NCBI GenBank assembly: GCA_031969915.1 | Contig: DALYJJ010000005.1 | Span: forward strand, 1 to 64,000 | From: DALYJJ01 sp031969915 | GTDB lineage: Bacteria; Acidobacteriota; Terriglobia; Bryobacterales; Bryobacteraceae | Length of the DNA: 64,000 nt | Direction of reading: 5' to 3' | Shown: one piece after another, positions 1-7,915 of the stretch | How positions within the stretch are numbered: position 1 is the first letter of the stretch | Layout: every line of letters starts with the position of its first letter | Position numbers and translations under genes: made by a program | Notes under the pieces: generated by a model | The model's database searches: none | The model's input: only the letters and a program-made list of their open reading frames with translations | What the model was told of the DNA's origin: nothing

Positions 1-1
1 G

Positions 2-1015
2 CGGGCGGCGGCGTTTCTGTCGAACGAGTATTACGAGAGCGACGTCGCATGGATGGATCTGGACGCGCCGCTCGACATCACCATCGGCCCCTATGAGACC
101 TACAACGACGAGGTCTTCGGATATAAAGCGGCGTTCGAAGCCTTCATCACCCTGCGCGACGACGCGGAGACGGCGAAACTGAAATTCTTCGCCCAGCATT
201 TGCAGGACGTGGAGAACCATCTGCCGATCGACGCGCAATACCGGAATCCGAAGCTGGGGGCGATGGCTCCGATCCGCGTGGTGAATGAGATTCGAGCGGC
301 GGGGGATGCGGCACACGGTGTGCGCACAGCAGCGTTCAATCTGCCCAACGACGAGCGTGTGGTGCGCGAGAAAGGCGCGAAGCGGGTGATGCTGAAGAAC
401 ATTCAGCAGGCGAAGTTTCGCATGATTCTGGCCCCCATCGCGGAGCGCGTCTTGGGGGCACCGGACCGCGCCCACCTCGACTTCGACTCTTTCTTCACGC
501 ACATCCTGGCGCATGAGTTGAGCCACGGGTTGGGACCGACCAAGGTGGGCGAACGCTCCTCTCCGCGGCAGGAGTTGAAGGAGCTGTATGCGGCGATTGA
601 GGAGGCGAAGGCGGACGCAACCGGGTTGTTCCTCCTGCAGCATCTCTTCGACAAGGGGCTGGTGAAGGGCGGCGCCGACGCCGAGCGGCGGCTCTACGCG
701 ACGTTCCTGGCCTCGGCCTTCCGTACGCTGCGGTTCGGCGTCCATGAGGCGCACGGCCGCGGGATGGCCATCCAGTTCAACTACCTGTTGGACCGGGGAG
801 CGTTCGTGGAGCGGGCCGATGGGACGTACGCCGTCGACTTCGCGAAGATGAAAGGTGCGGTGCGTGACCTGACCCGGGACCTGCTGATGCTGGAGGCGAG
901 AGGCGACTATGCGGGGGCGAAGGCGATGATCGCGACCTTGGCCGTGGTCCGCCCTGGACTGCGGAAGTCGTTGAGCCGGTTGGGTGATATTCCGACGGAC
1001 ATCCGGCCCGAGTAG
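2..1015 (+). CDS. M49-like zinc peptidase (DPP III-related), 5' end off the window
   Basis: The reading frame is open from base 2, so this is the C-terminal part of a longer protein that begins outside the window; the first internal ATG is at 53. A zinc motif HELSH lies at 512-526 and is followed about 60 residues later by EEAKAD, which resembles the second glutamate motif (EECRAE-like) of dipeptidyl peptidase III, family M49. Most M49 enzymes have a hexapeptide HEXXGH; the pentapeptide HEXXH form seen here is known from a few bacterial members. The upstream stretch around YYESDVAW and ITIGPYETY is typical of bacterial M49-like hydrolases. Expected role: a cytoplasmic zinc-dependent peptidase. 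The family call is fairly firm; the substrate is unknown. Confidence 0.75.
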   Translation, partial: RAAAFLSNEYYESDVAWMDLDAPLDITIGPYETYNDEVFGYKAAFEAFITLRDDAETAKLKFFAQHLQDVENHLPIDAQYRNPKLGAMAPIRVVNEIRAAGDAAHGVRTAAFNLPNDERVVREKGAKRVMLKNIQQAKFRMILAPIAERVLGAPDRAHLDFDSFFTHILAHELSHGLGPTKVGERSSPRQELKELYAAIEEAKADATGLFLLQHLFDKGLVKGGADAERRLYATFLASAFRTLRFGVHEAHGRGMAIQFNYLLDRGAFVERADGTYAVDFAKMKGAVRDLTRDLLMLEARGDYAGAKAMIATLAVVRPGLRKSLSRLGDIPTDIRPE

Positions 1016-1129
1016 GCAGACTGCGTGATTTGGCGCAGGCGTCGGCGGGTGTCGTGAATCGCAACTCCTGCCGATAGAATAGGCGCCGCGTTGGATGCCG
1101 GCATGCAAGGCACAGCGGCAGGAGACGGG

Positions 1130-1357
1130 ATGCTTCGCTTTGACACGTTGATTCGCCCCGGCATGACGCTCCGAGACGTCAGGCAATTCTACCCTCAGGT
1201 CGGGCCGGTTCTGGATTCGTTCGGATTCCGCCAGAGTTGCGCGGATTGCTCGATCGAAGTGGTCGCCCGGAAGTACGGCCTGCGCTCGGACGTCATTGTC
1301 CTGGCCTTGAATGAAGCCGTGTTCGGACCGATGACCACGGCAGGGCTCACGCACTAG
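1130..1357 (+). CDS. Small DUF1858/ScdA-N-like protein
   Basis: A 75-residue protein. The ATG at 1130 is preferred over the TTG at 1091 because AGGAG (1120-1124) sits five bases upstream of it, and the conserved part (IRPGMTLRDV, then a C-x2-C, then a short helix ending VLALNEAV) begins just after it. This layout matches DUF1858 or the N-terminal domain of ScdA/RIC-type proteins, small helical modules with a CxxC pair that are often tied to iron-sulfur or nitric-oxide stress proteins. It stands alone between the peptidase and the restriction-modification genes. The following 182 bases (1358-1539) hold no gene I can see. Function is unproven. Confidence 0.6.
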   Translation: MLRFDTLIRPGMTLRDVRQFYPQVGPVLDSFGFRQSCADCSIEVVARKYGLRSDVIVLALNEAVFGPMTTAGLTH

Positions 1358-1539
1358 GCGTGCCGGTTCGAGTTCAGCCGGCGAGCCTGCGAAAAATGGA
1401 GGAGTGGCGCTTGGTTGCGTGGAGCGAGATCGGGGAGAGCGGGATCTTGTAGAATCGACCTTAGGCAAATTCACGCGCCTCGCGATTGCTGAGGGTACGT
1501 CACGCGTGATCCTCGCCGTCGGCCGATGAGAAGGAAGAA

Positions 1540-2607
1540 ATGAAGAGGCGTTCCCCCAAACCAGGGTTGTTGTTTCCGGAAATGGCAGCAGGCCCCGAGA
1601 ATCCCTGGTTGACTGGTTCGGCGCGGCGAATGCAGCCCCTGGGTACGGCGTCGGGGCTAACAACACTTGAGCTTTGCGCTGGGGCCGGTGGACAGGCGAT
1701 CGGCATCGAACAAGCCGGTATCGAGCATGCGGGGCTGGTCGAGATCGACAAGCACGCTTGCGCCACCTTGCGTTTGAACCGCCCGAATTGGAAAGTCATT
1801 GAGACTGACCTCAACACGTTTGATGGCTCGGAGTTCAAGGGCGTGGACGTGATTTCGGGCGGCTTGCCGTGTCCGCCTTTCTCGGTGGCGGGGAAGCAAC
1901 TTGGGACCCGGGATGAGCGGAACTTGTTCCCGGCGATGATCCGGCTTGTCGATCAGATCCGGCCGAGGGCCCTGATGATTGAGAATGTCCGGGGGTTCCT
2001 GGATGCCATTTTCGAGGATTACCGCGGGCACGTCCGGAAGGAACTATTGAAGCTCGGGTACGAACCCGGCTGGAAGCTCATGAACGCATCTGACTTCGGA
2101 GTGCCCCAGCTTCGTCCCAGGGTAGCCTTCGTAGCGGTGCAGAAGAACCTAGCTGATCGCTTTTCGTGGCCTGAGGAATCGGAGTCTGCCCCGCGCACGG
2201 TTGGGGAAACCCTCGTCGATCTGATGGCTGCCAACGGGTGGGAAGGCGCGAGCGCATGGGCAGAGCAAGCCGACGAGATCGCACCCACGATCGTCGGCGG
2301 ATCGCACAAGCACGGCGGTCCCGACCTTGGCCCTACGAGAGCCCGCAAAGCGTGGGCCGGGCTTGGCGTGGATGGACTCGGGATCGCAAACGAAGCCCCG
2401 GAGCCGGGCTTTGTTGGGATGCCCCGTTTGACGGTTCGGATGGTGGCCCGGCTTCAGGGGTTTCCTGACGATTGGCAATTCGCTGGGACGAAGACACAGG
2501 CGTACCGGCAGGTGGGCAACGCCTTTCCGCCGCCATTCGCCCGTGCCGTCGCCGAGAATCTGAGAGCGTGCCTGCTCTCGTCGCGGTTGGTCCGCGTCGC
2601 GGGGTAG
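1540..2607 (+). CDS. DNA (cytosine-5) methyltransferase
   Basis: A 355-residue type II modification methylase. Motif I is LELCAGAGGQAIG (44-56). The catalytic loop GGLPCPPFS (108-115) has the nucleophile at Cys111. ENVRGF (148-153) is motif VI, and RPRVAFVAV is motif VIII. The C-terminal RLQGFPDDW and AYRQVGNAFPPP blocks are motifs IX and X, with the target-recognition region before them. It transfers a methyl group from S-adenosylmethionine to C5 of cytosine in the cognate site. The start has AAGGA just upstream. It leads a co-directional group with an HNH nuclease, a putative second nuclease and Vsr, all spaced by 20 bases or less. The PCPP loop replaces the commoner PCQP, a known variant. 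Specificity cannot be read from sequence. Confidence 0.93.
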   Translation: MKRRSPKPGLLFPEMAAGPENPWLTGSARRMQPLGTASGLTTLELCAGAGGQAIGIEQAGIEHAGLVEIDKHACATLRLNRPNWKVIETDLNTFDGSEFKGVDVISGGLPCPPFSVAGKQLGTRDERNLFPAMIRLVDQIRPRALMIENVRGFLDAIFEDYRGHVRKELLKLGYEPGWKLMNASDFGVPQLRPRVAFVAVQKNLADRFSWPEESESAPRTVGETLVDLMAANGWEGASAWAEQADEIAPTIVGGSHKHGGPDLGPTRARKAWAGLGVDGLGIANEAPEPGFVGMPRLTVRMVARLQGFPDDWQFAGTKTQAYRQVGNAFPPPFARAVAENLRACLLSSRLVRVAG

Positions 2608-2622
2608 CGGGAAGCGGGCGCG

Positions 2623-3228
2623 ATGGCCAGGAAACCGAGAGGTTCGCGAGCGAAGTTGCGCGACTATTTTCTCTCGCACATTGGCGAAGTGCTGGAGTCC
2701 GACTCGCTCCGCGCTGCGTCGGGAAACGCCAGCGAGTGGGGGCGGCGAGTGCGTGAGCTCCGCACGGAAGAGGGCTTTCAGATCCTGACTCACAATGACC
2801 GAAGTGAACTTCGGCCAGGGCAGTACTTGCTCCTGGACCCGAAGCCGATTCCCGCGTTTGGCCGGGGCATCTCAAAGGAGACGCGAGCTTATGTGCTGGA
2901 CCGGAATGGATTCACTTGCCAGATGTGCGGTGCGGTGGCTGGCGAGCCGCACCCTTACGACCCGGCTCGAAAAGCGCGCCTTCACATTGGGCACATCGTC
3001 GACAAATCAACGGGAGGAAGCGACGATCCAGCTAATTTGCGGGCGATCTGCTCGGTTTGCAACGAAGGGGCGCGGAATCTGACGTTAGACCGTCCTTCGC
3101 TCCAGAAACTCCTGATCCAGGTCCGCCGTGCCACGGGCGCTGATCAGTTAGAAGTGCTTCGTTGGCTGCTAAGGAAGTACCCAAAGCAAGCCCGTGTTCA
3201 GTTGGAAGATGATGCCCCGATCGCCTAA
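2623..3228 (+). CDS. HNH endonuclease, probable restriction enzyme
   Basis: A 201-residue protein starting 15 bases after the methylase. Residues 1-70 look like a winged-helix domain ending in a GQYLLLD strand. Residues 85-150 form an HNH nuclease with two zinc knuckles (Cys99/Cys102 and Cys143/Cys146), HIGHIVD around His124, Asn138 in PANLRAI, and VCN at the end. This wing-plus-HNH layout is common in type II restriction enzymes paired with C5 methylases. It likely cuts DNA at the site protected by the upstream methyltransferase. Its 3' end overlaps the next gene. It could instead be a nicking or methyl-dependent nuclease. Confidence 0.85.
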   Translation: MARKPRGSRAKLRDYFLSHIGEVLESDSLRAASGNASEWGRRVRELRTEEGFQILTHNDRSELRPGQYLLLDPKPIPAFGRGISKETRAYVLDRNGFTCQMCGAVAGEPHPYDPARKARLHIGHIVDKSTGGSDDPANLRAICSVCNEGARNLTLDRPSLQKLLIQVRRATGADQLEVLRWLLRKYPKQARVQLEDDAPIA

Positions 3229-4045
3229 TGCCGAGACCGCAGTCAATCTGTACGAACTGCTTCATCAGGCTCACAAGTGGACAGCCGCGAACTCATGGCA
3301 AGGAATCGCGCGTCTCCTTCTCACGACCCGTGTTTGGCGCTCTGGGCAGGGATGGCAGCCGTTCCACGACGTCGTCGTTTATCGCGAAAGCAACGACTTC
3401 AAAATAACGGCTAGCGGCCTTCCCAACCTTGTTGTTCGACGTGCGGAAGCGCTGACCCAGTATTTGGCCGAACAACTCGGTGTACCGAGGCAGGAGATCG
3501 ATGAGCACATTGGGGTGTATTGGCGGCAGCCCGTCATTGGCGGCTTGCAACCCCACAATCTCGTTGGCCACGCTTTCCGCTCGTTGGTCGTGACGATACT
3601 CCAACACTTCGGCGATCCTGGCCTGACCTATGAAGAGGAAGTGGATCCCCACACCGAGTTTCCCGGATTCCAGTTCGCGACGCGAAGCGCCCAACCGAAA
3701 CTGGACATCGTCGCTCGGCGGAAAGGCCGGCTCGTTGCGCTCGTGTCAACTCGATGGCGATACCGGCATGATCGAGTGGATCTGGTTGACGAAGCTTTGG
3801 CCTACGCCCCGGCGGCGCGACGACAGAACGCCCATTGCCGGCTTTACGCCGTGATCGGCGAGTTCGCTCCCACACGCCTCGGCAAAGTGCTGGCGAACTG
3901 TCCCCCAGCAATGCCGCACGCCGCGCTCTCGGCCGCTGTCCATTTCGCTCCCGAATTGCTTTGGAACGGCCTTCGTGAGAACGGCCGCACCGCGAACCTT
4001 AAGAATCTCGAGTGGCTCGTCCAGCAGTCGGGACAGTGGAGGTAG
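3209..4045 (+). CDS. Putative PD-(D/E)XK-like restriction nuclease subunit
   Basis: About 278 residues. The start is uncertain: a GTG at 3194 and a tandem ATG at 3209/3212 are possible, all overlapping the end of the HNH gene, with weak ribosome-binding signals. The most conserved-looking stretch is an acidic EEEVD followed by QPKLDIVARRKGRLVALVSTRWRY split by a short turn. An Asp in a beta strand about a dozen residues before a STRW strand resembles the core of PD-(D/E)XK nucleases, with Ser-x-Arg in place of Glu-x-Lys. Its place between an HNH nuclease and Vsr behind a methylase suggests a restriction role. This is inference from context and a weak motif; I do not recognise a named family. 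Confidence 0.5.
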   Translation: MMPRSPNAETAVNLYELLHQAHKWTAANSWQGIARLLLTTRVWRSGQGWQPFHDVVVYRESNDFKITASGLPNLVVRRAEALTQYLAEQLGVPRQEIDEHIGVYWRQPVIGGLQPHNLVGHAFRSLVVTILQHFGDPGLTYEEEVDPHTEFPGFQFATRSAQPKLDIVARRKGRLVALVSTRWRYRHDRVDLVDEALAYAPAARRQNAHCRLYAVIGEFAPTRLGKVLANCPPAMPHAALSAAVHFAPELLWNGLRENGRTANLKNLEWLVQQSGQWR

Positions 4046-4052
4046 CGTTGCC

Positions 4053-4460
4053 ATGGACAACTTAACTCCGGAACGCAGATCTGCGAACATGCGCCGAATC
4101 CGGAGTGGCGATACGTCGCCCGAGTTGGTTGTTCGCCGCTTGGTGCATTCCATGGGCTACCGCTACCGTCTTCACGTGGCAGCGTTACCTGGGAAACCGG
4201 ATATCGTGCTCGCCCGGCTGAGAAAGATCATCGACGTTCGGGGGTGTTTTTGGCACCAGCATCCAGGGTGCGTCGATTCGCACATCCCAAAGTCCCGCCG
4301 CGCCTACTGGGAACCCAAGCTTCAGCGGAACGTCGTCAGGGATCGCGTGAACGGGCGCAAACTGAAAGGGTCAGGTTGGAGTGTCTGTGTGGTTTGGGAG
4401 TGTGAAACGGAGGCCGTGATGAAGTTGGCGGGACGGCTCGGGCGCTTTCTGGCAAGTTGA
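4053..4460 (+). CDS. vsr: Very short patch repair endonuclease Vsr
   Basis: A 135-residue protein starting at the ATG at 4053, with GGAGG ten bases upstream; frames further upstream belong to the previous gene. It has the Vsr signature: RSANMRRIRSGDTSPE, then LPGKPDIVL with the catalytic Asp50, then RGCFWHQHPGC, then NVVRDR with Asp97 and a closing VVWECE. Vsr nicks 5' to the T of T:G mismatches that arise when 5-methylcytosine deaminates, so it fits a C5-methylase cassette. Oddity: E. coli Vsr has Thr63-His64 before GCFWH, while this protein reads Val62-Arg63, so a residue implicated in catalysis is replaced. It faces cydB tail to tail across 64 bases. Confidence 0.9.
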   Translation: MDNLTPERRSANMRRIRSGDTSPELVVRRLVHSMGYRYRLHVAALPGKPDIVLARLRKIIDVRGCFWHQHPGCVDSHIPKSRRAYWEPKLQRNVVRDRVNGRKLKGSGWSVCVVWECETEAVMKLAGRLGRFLAS

Positions 4461-4524
4461 GGCGCGGAACTTAGTGGGACCAAGCCTCTCGGGGCGACAC
4501 CCTCTCCACTCCGCCCAAGCCGCC

Positions 4525-5565
4525 TTAGTGACCGCCTTCACCCGCGCGCACTTTGCCGGCGAATTTGCGGTAGACGAACACCGTGTAGGCGAGCGCGAGC
4601 GAAATGCCGGGGATCCACCATCCCAGGGCGGCCGTCAGGCCGTAATCGGGCGCTTTCGCGTTGTACACGGTAAGGGCGAACTCCGGCGGGCCGCTCGACG
4701 GCAGCACGCAGGGGAAGACGCCGAACACCACGCTGGCGAGCATGCCTGCTAGGAAGACCGCCGAGCCCAGGAATGCGTTTTGCTCCTCGCCGCGGCGGAG
4801 GCCGCGGAAGGCCACGGCCAGGCCGGCGAGAGCGAACGCGGGAAAGAGGAAACCCCAGGGATGTTGAGCGAAGTTCTCGAGGACTCGTACTTGAACCACA
4901 AACGTCAGGCCGGTCAGGGGCGCCAACAGGATCAGCACGGCGACGGCGCTCCGGCCGGCCAGGCGGCGGGCCCGCGCTTGCAGGCCGCCTTCGGTCTTGA
5001 GGTGAATCCAGAGCGCGCCATGAAGGGTGAGGGCAGCGAAGGCGAATAGTCCCGCAAGCACGGTGTACCAATCGAGGATGCCGGGTTCGCGGCCGGGTTG
5101 GAAATTGGTCCACAGGGGCAGGAAGAAATCGCCCGACGCGTCGAGCGGCACGCCGCGCACGACGTTGCCGAGGGCGGCGCCGAAGAGGAAGGCGAGCAGC
5201 GCGCTGGCGGCGGCGAAGACAAAATCCCAGAGCGGCGTCCACGTGGGGCTGTCCAGGTGGTTTCGAAACTCGATGGCGATGCCCCGCAAAATGAGCAGCC
5301 AGAGGACGATCATCAGGGGCAGGTAGAAGCCGCTGAAGCTGGAAGCGTAAAGCTGCGGGAACGCAAAGAAGATCGTGCCGCCGGCGGCGAGGAGCCACAC
5401 CTCGTTGCCGTCCCACACAGGACCGATGCTGCGCAGGATGATCCGCTTCTCATCGTCGCCGCGGGCGATGAGCAGGCTCACCACGCCGGCGCCCAGGTCG
5501 AAGCCGTCGAGAACCACGTAGCCGGCGAGGAGGGCCGAGACCAGACAAAGCCAGAGAATCTCCAT
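4525..5565 (-). CDS. cydB: Cytochrome bd quinol oxidase subunit II
   Basis: 346 residues, polytopic inner-membrane protein. The N-terminal segment GYVVLDGFDLGAG, followed by RSIGPVWDGNEVWLLAAGGTIFFAFP, is diagnostic of CydB. The rest alternates hydrophobic helices with short loops. CydB pairs with CydA to form the bd-type terminal oxidase, which reduces oxygen with quinol electrons at high affinity and supports microaerobic respiration. It follows cydA by 12 bases in the same operon. No cydX or cydDC assembly genes are adjacent. Confidence 0.95.
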   Translation of the reverse strand: MEILWLCLVSALLAGYVVLDGFDLGAGVVSLLIARGDDEKRIILRSIGPVWDGNEVWLLAAGGTIFFAFPQLYASSFSGFYLPLMIVLWLLILRGIAIEFRNHLDSPTWTPLWDFVFAAASALLAFLFGAALGNVVRGVPLDASGDFFLPLWTNFQPGREPGILDWYTVLAGLFAFAALTLHGALWIHLKTEGGLQARARRLAGRSAVAVLILLAPLTGLTFVVQVRVLENFAQHPWGFLFPAFALAGLAVAFRGLRRGEEQNAFLGSAVFLAGMLASVVFGVFPCVLPSSGPPEFALTVYNAKAPDYGLTAALGWWIPGISLALAYTVFVYRKFAGKVRAGEGGH

Positions 5566-5577
5566 CGGTGCGGCTCC

Positions 5578-6918
5578 TTAGTGGGCGATCGGCGCGGGCG
5601 CGGCCGGTTCGGGGCCGTGCTGGATCTCGCGCTGGACGAGGAACAGGAAGAGAATGGCGAGCACGGCGTAGAGCCCCATAAAGCCGATGAGAGTGAACAG
5701 CGCGTTACCGGAAGAAACGTTGGGCGAAGCGCCTTCGCTCGTGCGAAGGACGCCGTAGATCAACCAGGGCTGGCGGCCGAGCTCGGCAGTCATCCAACCG
5801 GCGGTGTTGGCGATGTACGGGAACGGCGCGGCCAGCATCAGCGCCCACAGCATCGGGCGCGTGGCGAACAGCCTTCGCCGCCAAAGCAGGAATGCGGCCG
5901 CGCCGGTCAGCGCGATGAACAGCGTGCCCAGGCCTACCATGACGTGGAAGCTGTAATAAAGCAGCGGGATGTTGGTGGGCCAGAGGTCGCGCGCGTAAGA
6001 ATCGAGGCCCTTCACCTCGGCGTTCCAACGCTTGTAGGTGATGAAGCTGAGCATGCCTGGGACGTGAATCGGATTGTCCAGGCGGCGATGCTCGACGTCG
6101 GGCTGGCCGATGAGCGCGATGGGCGCGGCGCTGGTGGTTTCAAAGAGCCCCTCCATGGCCGCGAGCGTGACGGGCTGATGGCGGGCGACCATCTGCCCTT
6201 GCCCATCGCCCGTGGGGAACGCCATGAACACGGCGGCGGCGAAGCCGGCCAGAACGCCGAGCCGCAGGAATGTTTTGGCGTACTCCTGGTGTTGCCCGTT
6301 GAGCAGGTAGTAGGCGCCGATCGACGACATGACGAACGCCGCTGTGACCACGGCGCCGGTCATGTTATGGAGATACATCCAGAAGACCCACGGGTTGAAG
6401 AGAAGCGCGGAGACGCTTTCGAGCACAATCTCGCCGCTGGCGCCCCGCGTGTAGCCGACGGGATGCTGCATCCAGGCGTTGGTGCAGAGGATGAAGAAGC
6501 CGCTGAGCCAGGAGCCCGCAAAGACCGCCGCGGCCGCGCACCAGTGGCCGATGCGGCCGAGCATTTTTTCGCCGAACAGGAAGAGGCCGAGGAAGCTCGA
6601 TTCGAGGAAAAACGAATACACTCCCTCCATCGCGAGCGTCTGGCCGATGATGCCGCCCGCGGCTTTCGAGAAGCGCGCCCAGTTGGTTCCGAACTGGAAC
6701 TCCATGGGGATGCCGGTGACCACGCCGATGGCGAAGTTGACCGCGAAGATTCGGGCCCAGAAGCGCGCGGCGCGATCGTAGTGCTCATCGCCGGTGCGAA
6801 GCGCGATGGTTTTGAGAACCAGGATCAACAGGGCCAGGCCCATGGTGAGCTGCGGGAACAGGTAGTGAAAGGTGATCGTGAAGGCAAAGTGCAGCCGGTG
6901 TAGCTCAAGGGCATCCAT
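5578..6918 (-). CDS. cydA: Cytochrome bd quinol oxidase subunit I
   Basis: 446 residues, membrane-embedded and haem-carrying. Alignment by eye with E. coli CydA gives haem-ligand candidates His18 (FHYLFPQLT) and His184 (YLHNMTG), and the acidic pair Glu98/Glu106 in MEGVYSFFLES. MEFQFGTNW and the C-terminal GWMTAELGRQPW are hallmark motifs. The Q-loop region lacks the long insertion of the E. coli enzyme, so this is the short Q-loop form. It starts 18 bases after truB ends, with cydB directly behind, so the three may share a transcript. Confidence 0.96.
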   Translation of the reverse strand: MDALELHRLHFAFTITFHYLFPQLTMGLALLILVLKTIALRTGDEHYDRAARFWARIFAVNFAIGVVTGIPMEFQFGTNWARFSKAAGGIIGQTLAMEGVYSFFLESSFLGLFLFGEKMLGRIGHWCAAAAVFAGSWLSGFFILCTNAWMQHPVGYTRGASGEIVLESVSALLFNPWVFWMYLHNMTGAVVTAAFVMSSIGAYYLLNGQHQEYAKTFLRLGVLAGFAAAVFMAFPTGDGQGQMVARHQPVTLAAMEGLFETTSAAPIALIGQPDVEHRRLDNPIHVPGMLSFITYKRWNAEVKGLDSYARDLWPTNIPLLYYSFHVMVGLGTLFIALTGAAAFLLWRRRLFATRPMLWALMLAAPFPYIANTAGWMTAELGRQPWLIYGVLRTSEGASPNVSSGNALFTLIGFMGLYAVLAILFLFLVQREIQHGPEPAAPAPIAH

Positions 6919-6936
6919 ACGTTGTCCGGTTCCCTC

Positions 6937-7827
6937 TTACAATACGACGGTTGGATGGTAAAGCTGCGGAAGGCGGGCCTCGCCGATGGCGACGAGTTGG
7001 CCCCGCTCGTCGAGTGCTTTCACGTAGCGGCTGTGATGCTGGGCGCGGAACGGCGAAATACGGAAGTCGCGGCCCTGACGGATCTGGGCGGCGGTGGCGG
7101 AGTCGACCACCTCCGACGGAAAGTCGGGCAGGAGGCGGGCGGCGGGTAGCAACGCTTCCTCGATGGTCCCGGCCGTGGCGAGCTCCATGAGCCGCTCCAT
7201 GGTGCTTGCCTCCTGAATCGTGAATCCCGAGGAGGCCAGGCGCCGCAGCGAGTAGAGATGCGCGCCGCAGCCGAGGCGCAGGCCGAGGTCGTGCGCAAGG
7301 GAGCGGATGTACGTCCCGGGCGCGCAGTGCACGCAGATCTCGGCATCCGGACCGGAGACCGAGAGCAGATCGAGTTTGTGAATCGTGACCTCGACGGGAG
7401 GCAGATCGACCGGTTGCTGCTTGCGGGCCAGGCGGTAGGCGGGAACGCCGCCAATTTTCTTGGCGGAGATAGGCGGAGGTGTCTGTAGGATGGTCCCGCG
7501 GAACTCGTCGAGCAGGGATTCAAGCGCCTCGCGGGAGACCGTTACCGCCTGCGCTTCGCCGCCCGGCTCGCCCTCGCGATCGTAGGTGTCGGTGGCGAAG
7601 CCGAAGCGGATGACGCCCCGGTACACCTTTTCCCCGCCGGAGAAGAACTGCGCAAGGCGGGTGGCGCGGCCGACGAGCAACGGAAGCACCCCGGTGGCCA
7701 TGGGGTCGAGGGTGCCGAGGTGTCCCACCTTCTGGCGCTGCACCAGCCGCCGAAGCTTGTTCACGGCGTCGTGGGAGGTCCAGCCGGCGGGCTTATCGAG
7801 AAGGATGAGGCCATCCATTGCATTCAC
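6937..7827 (-). CDS. truB: tRNA pseudouridine(55) synthase TruB
   Basis: 296 residues. It has the TruB N-terminus GLILLDKPAGWTSHD and the catalytic loop GHLGTLDPMATGVLP with Asp41. It isomerises U55 to pseudouridine in the T-loop of tRNAs. The first codon is GTG at 7827; an ATG at 7818 would give a protein three residues shorter. The C-terminal part (residues about 240-296) resembles the usual PUA-like tail. It is divergent from the ABC exporter gene (88 bases between starts) and lies upstream of cydAB on the same strand. Confidence 0.95.
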   Translation of the reverse strand: MNAMDGLILLDKPAGWTSHDAVNKLRRLVQRQKVGHLGTLDPMATGVLPLLVGRATRLAQFFSGGEKVYRGVIRFGFATDTYDREGEPGGEAQAVTVSREALESLLDEFRGTILQTPPPISAKKIGGVPAYRLARKQQPVDLPPVEVTIHKLDLLSVSGPDAEICVHCAPGTYIRSLAHDLGLRLGCGAHLYSLRRLASSGFTIQEASTMERLMELATAGTIEEALLPAARLLPDFPSEVVDSATAAQIRQGRDFRISPFRAQHHSRYVKALDERGQLVAIGEARLPQLYHPTVVL

Positions 7828-7915
7828 TGTAACAAGCGGCTCCGACGCGGGCTCCGCAAGGGGCGCGGAGACAAACGCCGCAAGCGGGGCGGAAAAGGCC
7901 CTCGGCTACACTGTA

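Noticed and set aside
1540..4460. Prophage or integrative element around the restriction genes
   Set aside because: No integrase, phage gene, tRNA or flanking repeat was seen there.
5098..6903. A 601-codon plus-strand open frame opposite cydAB
   Set aside because: Shadow of two unmistakable cytochrome bd genes.
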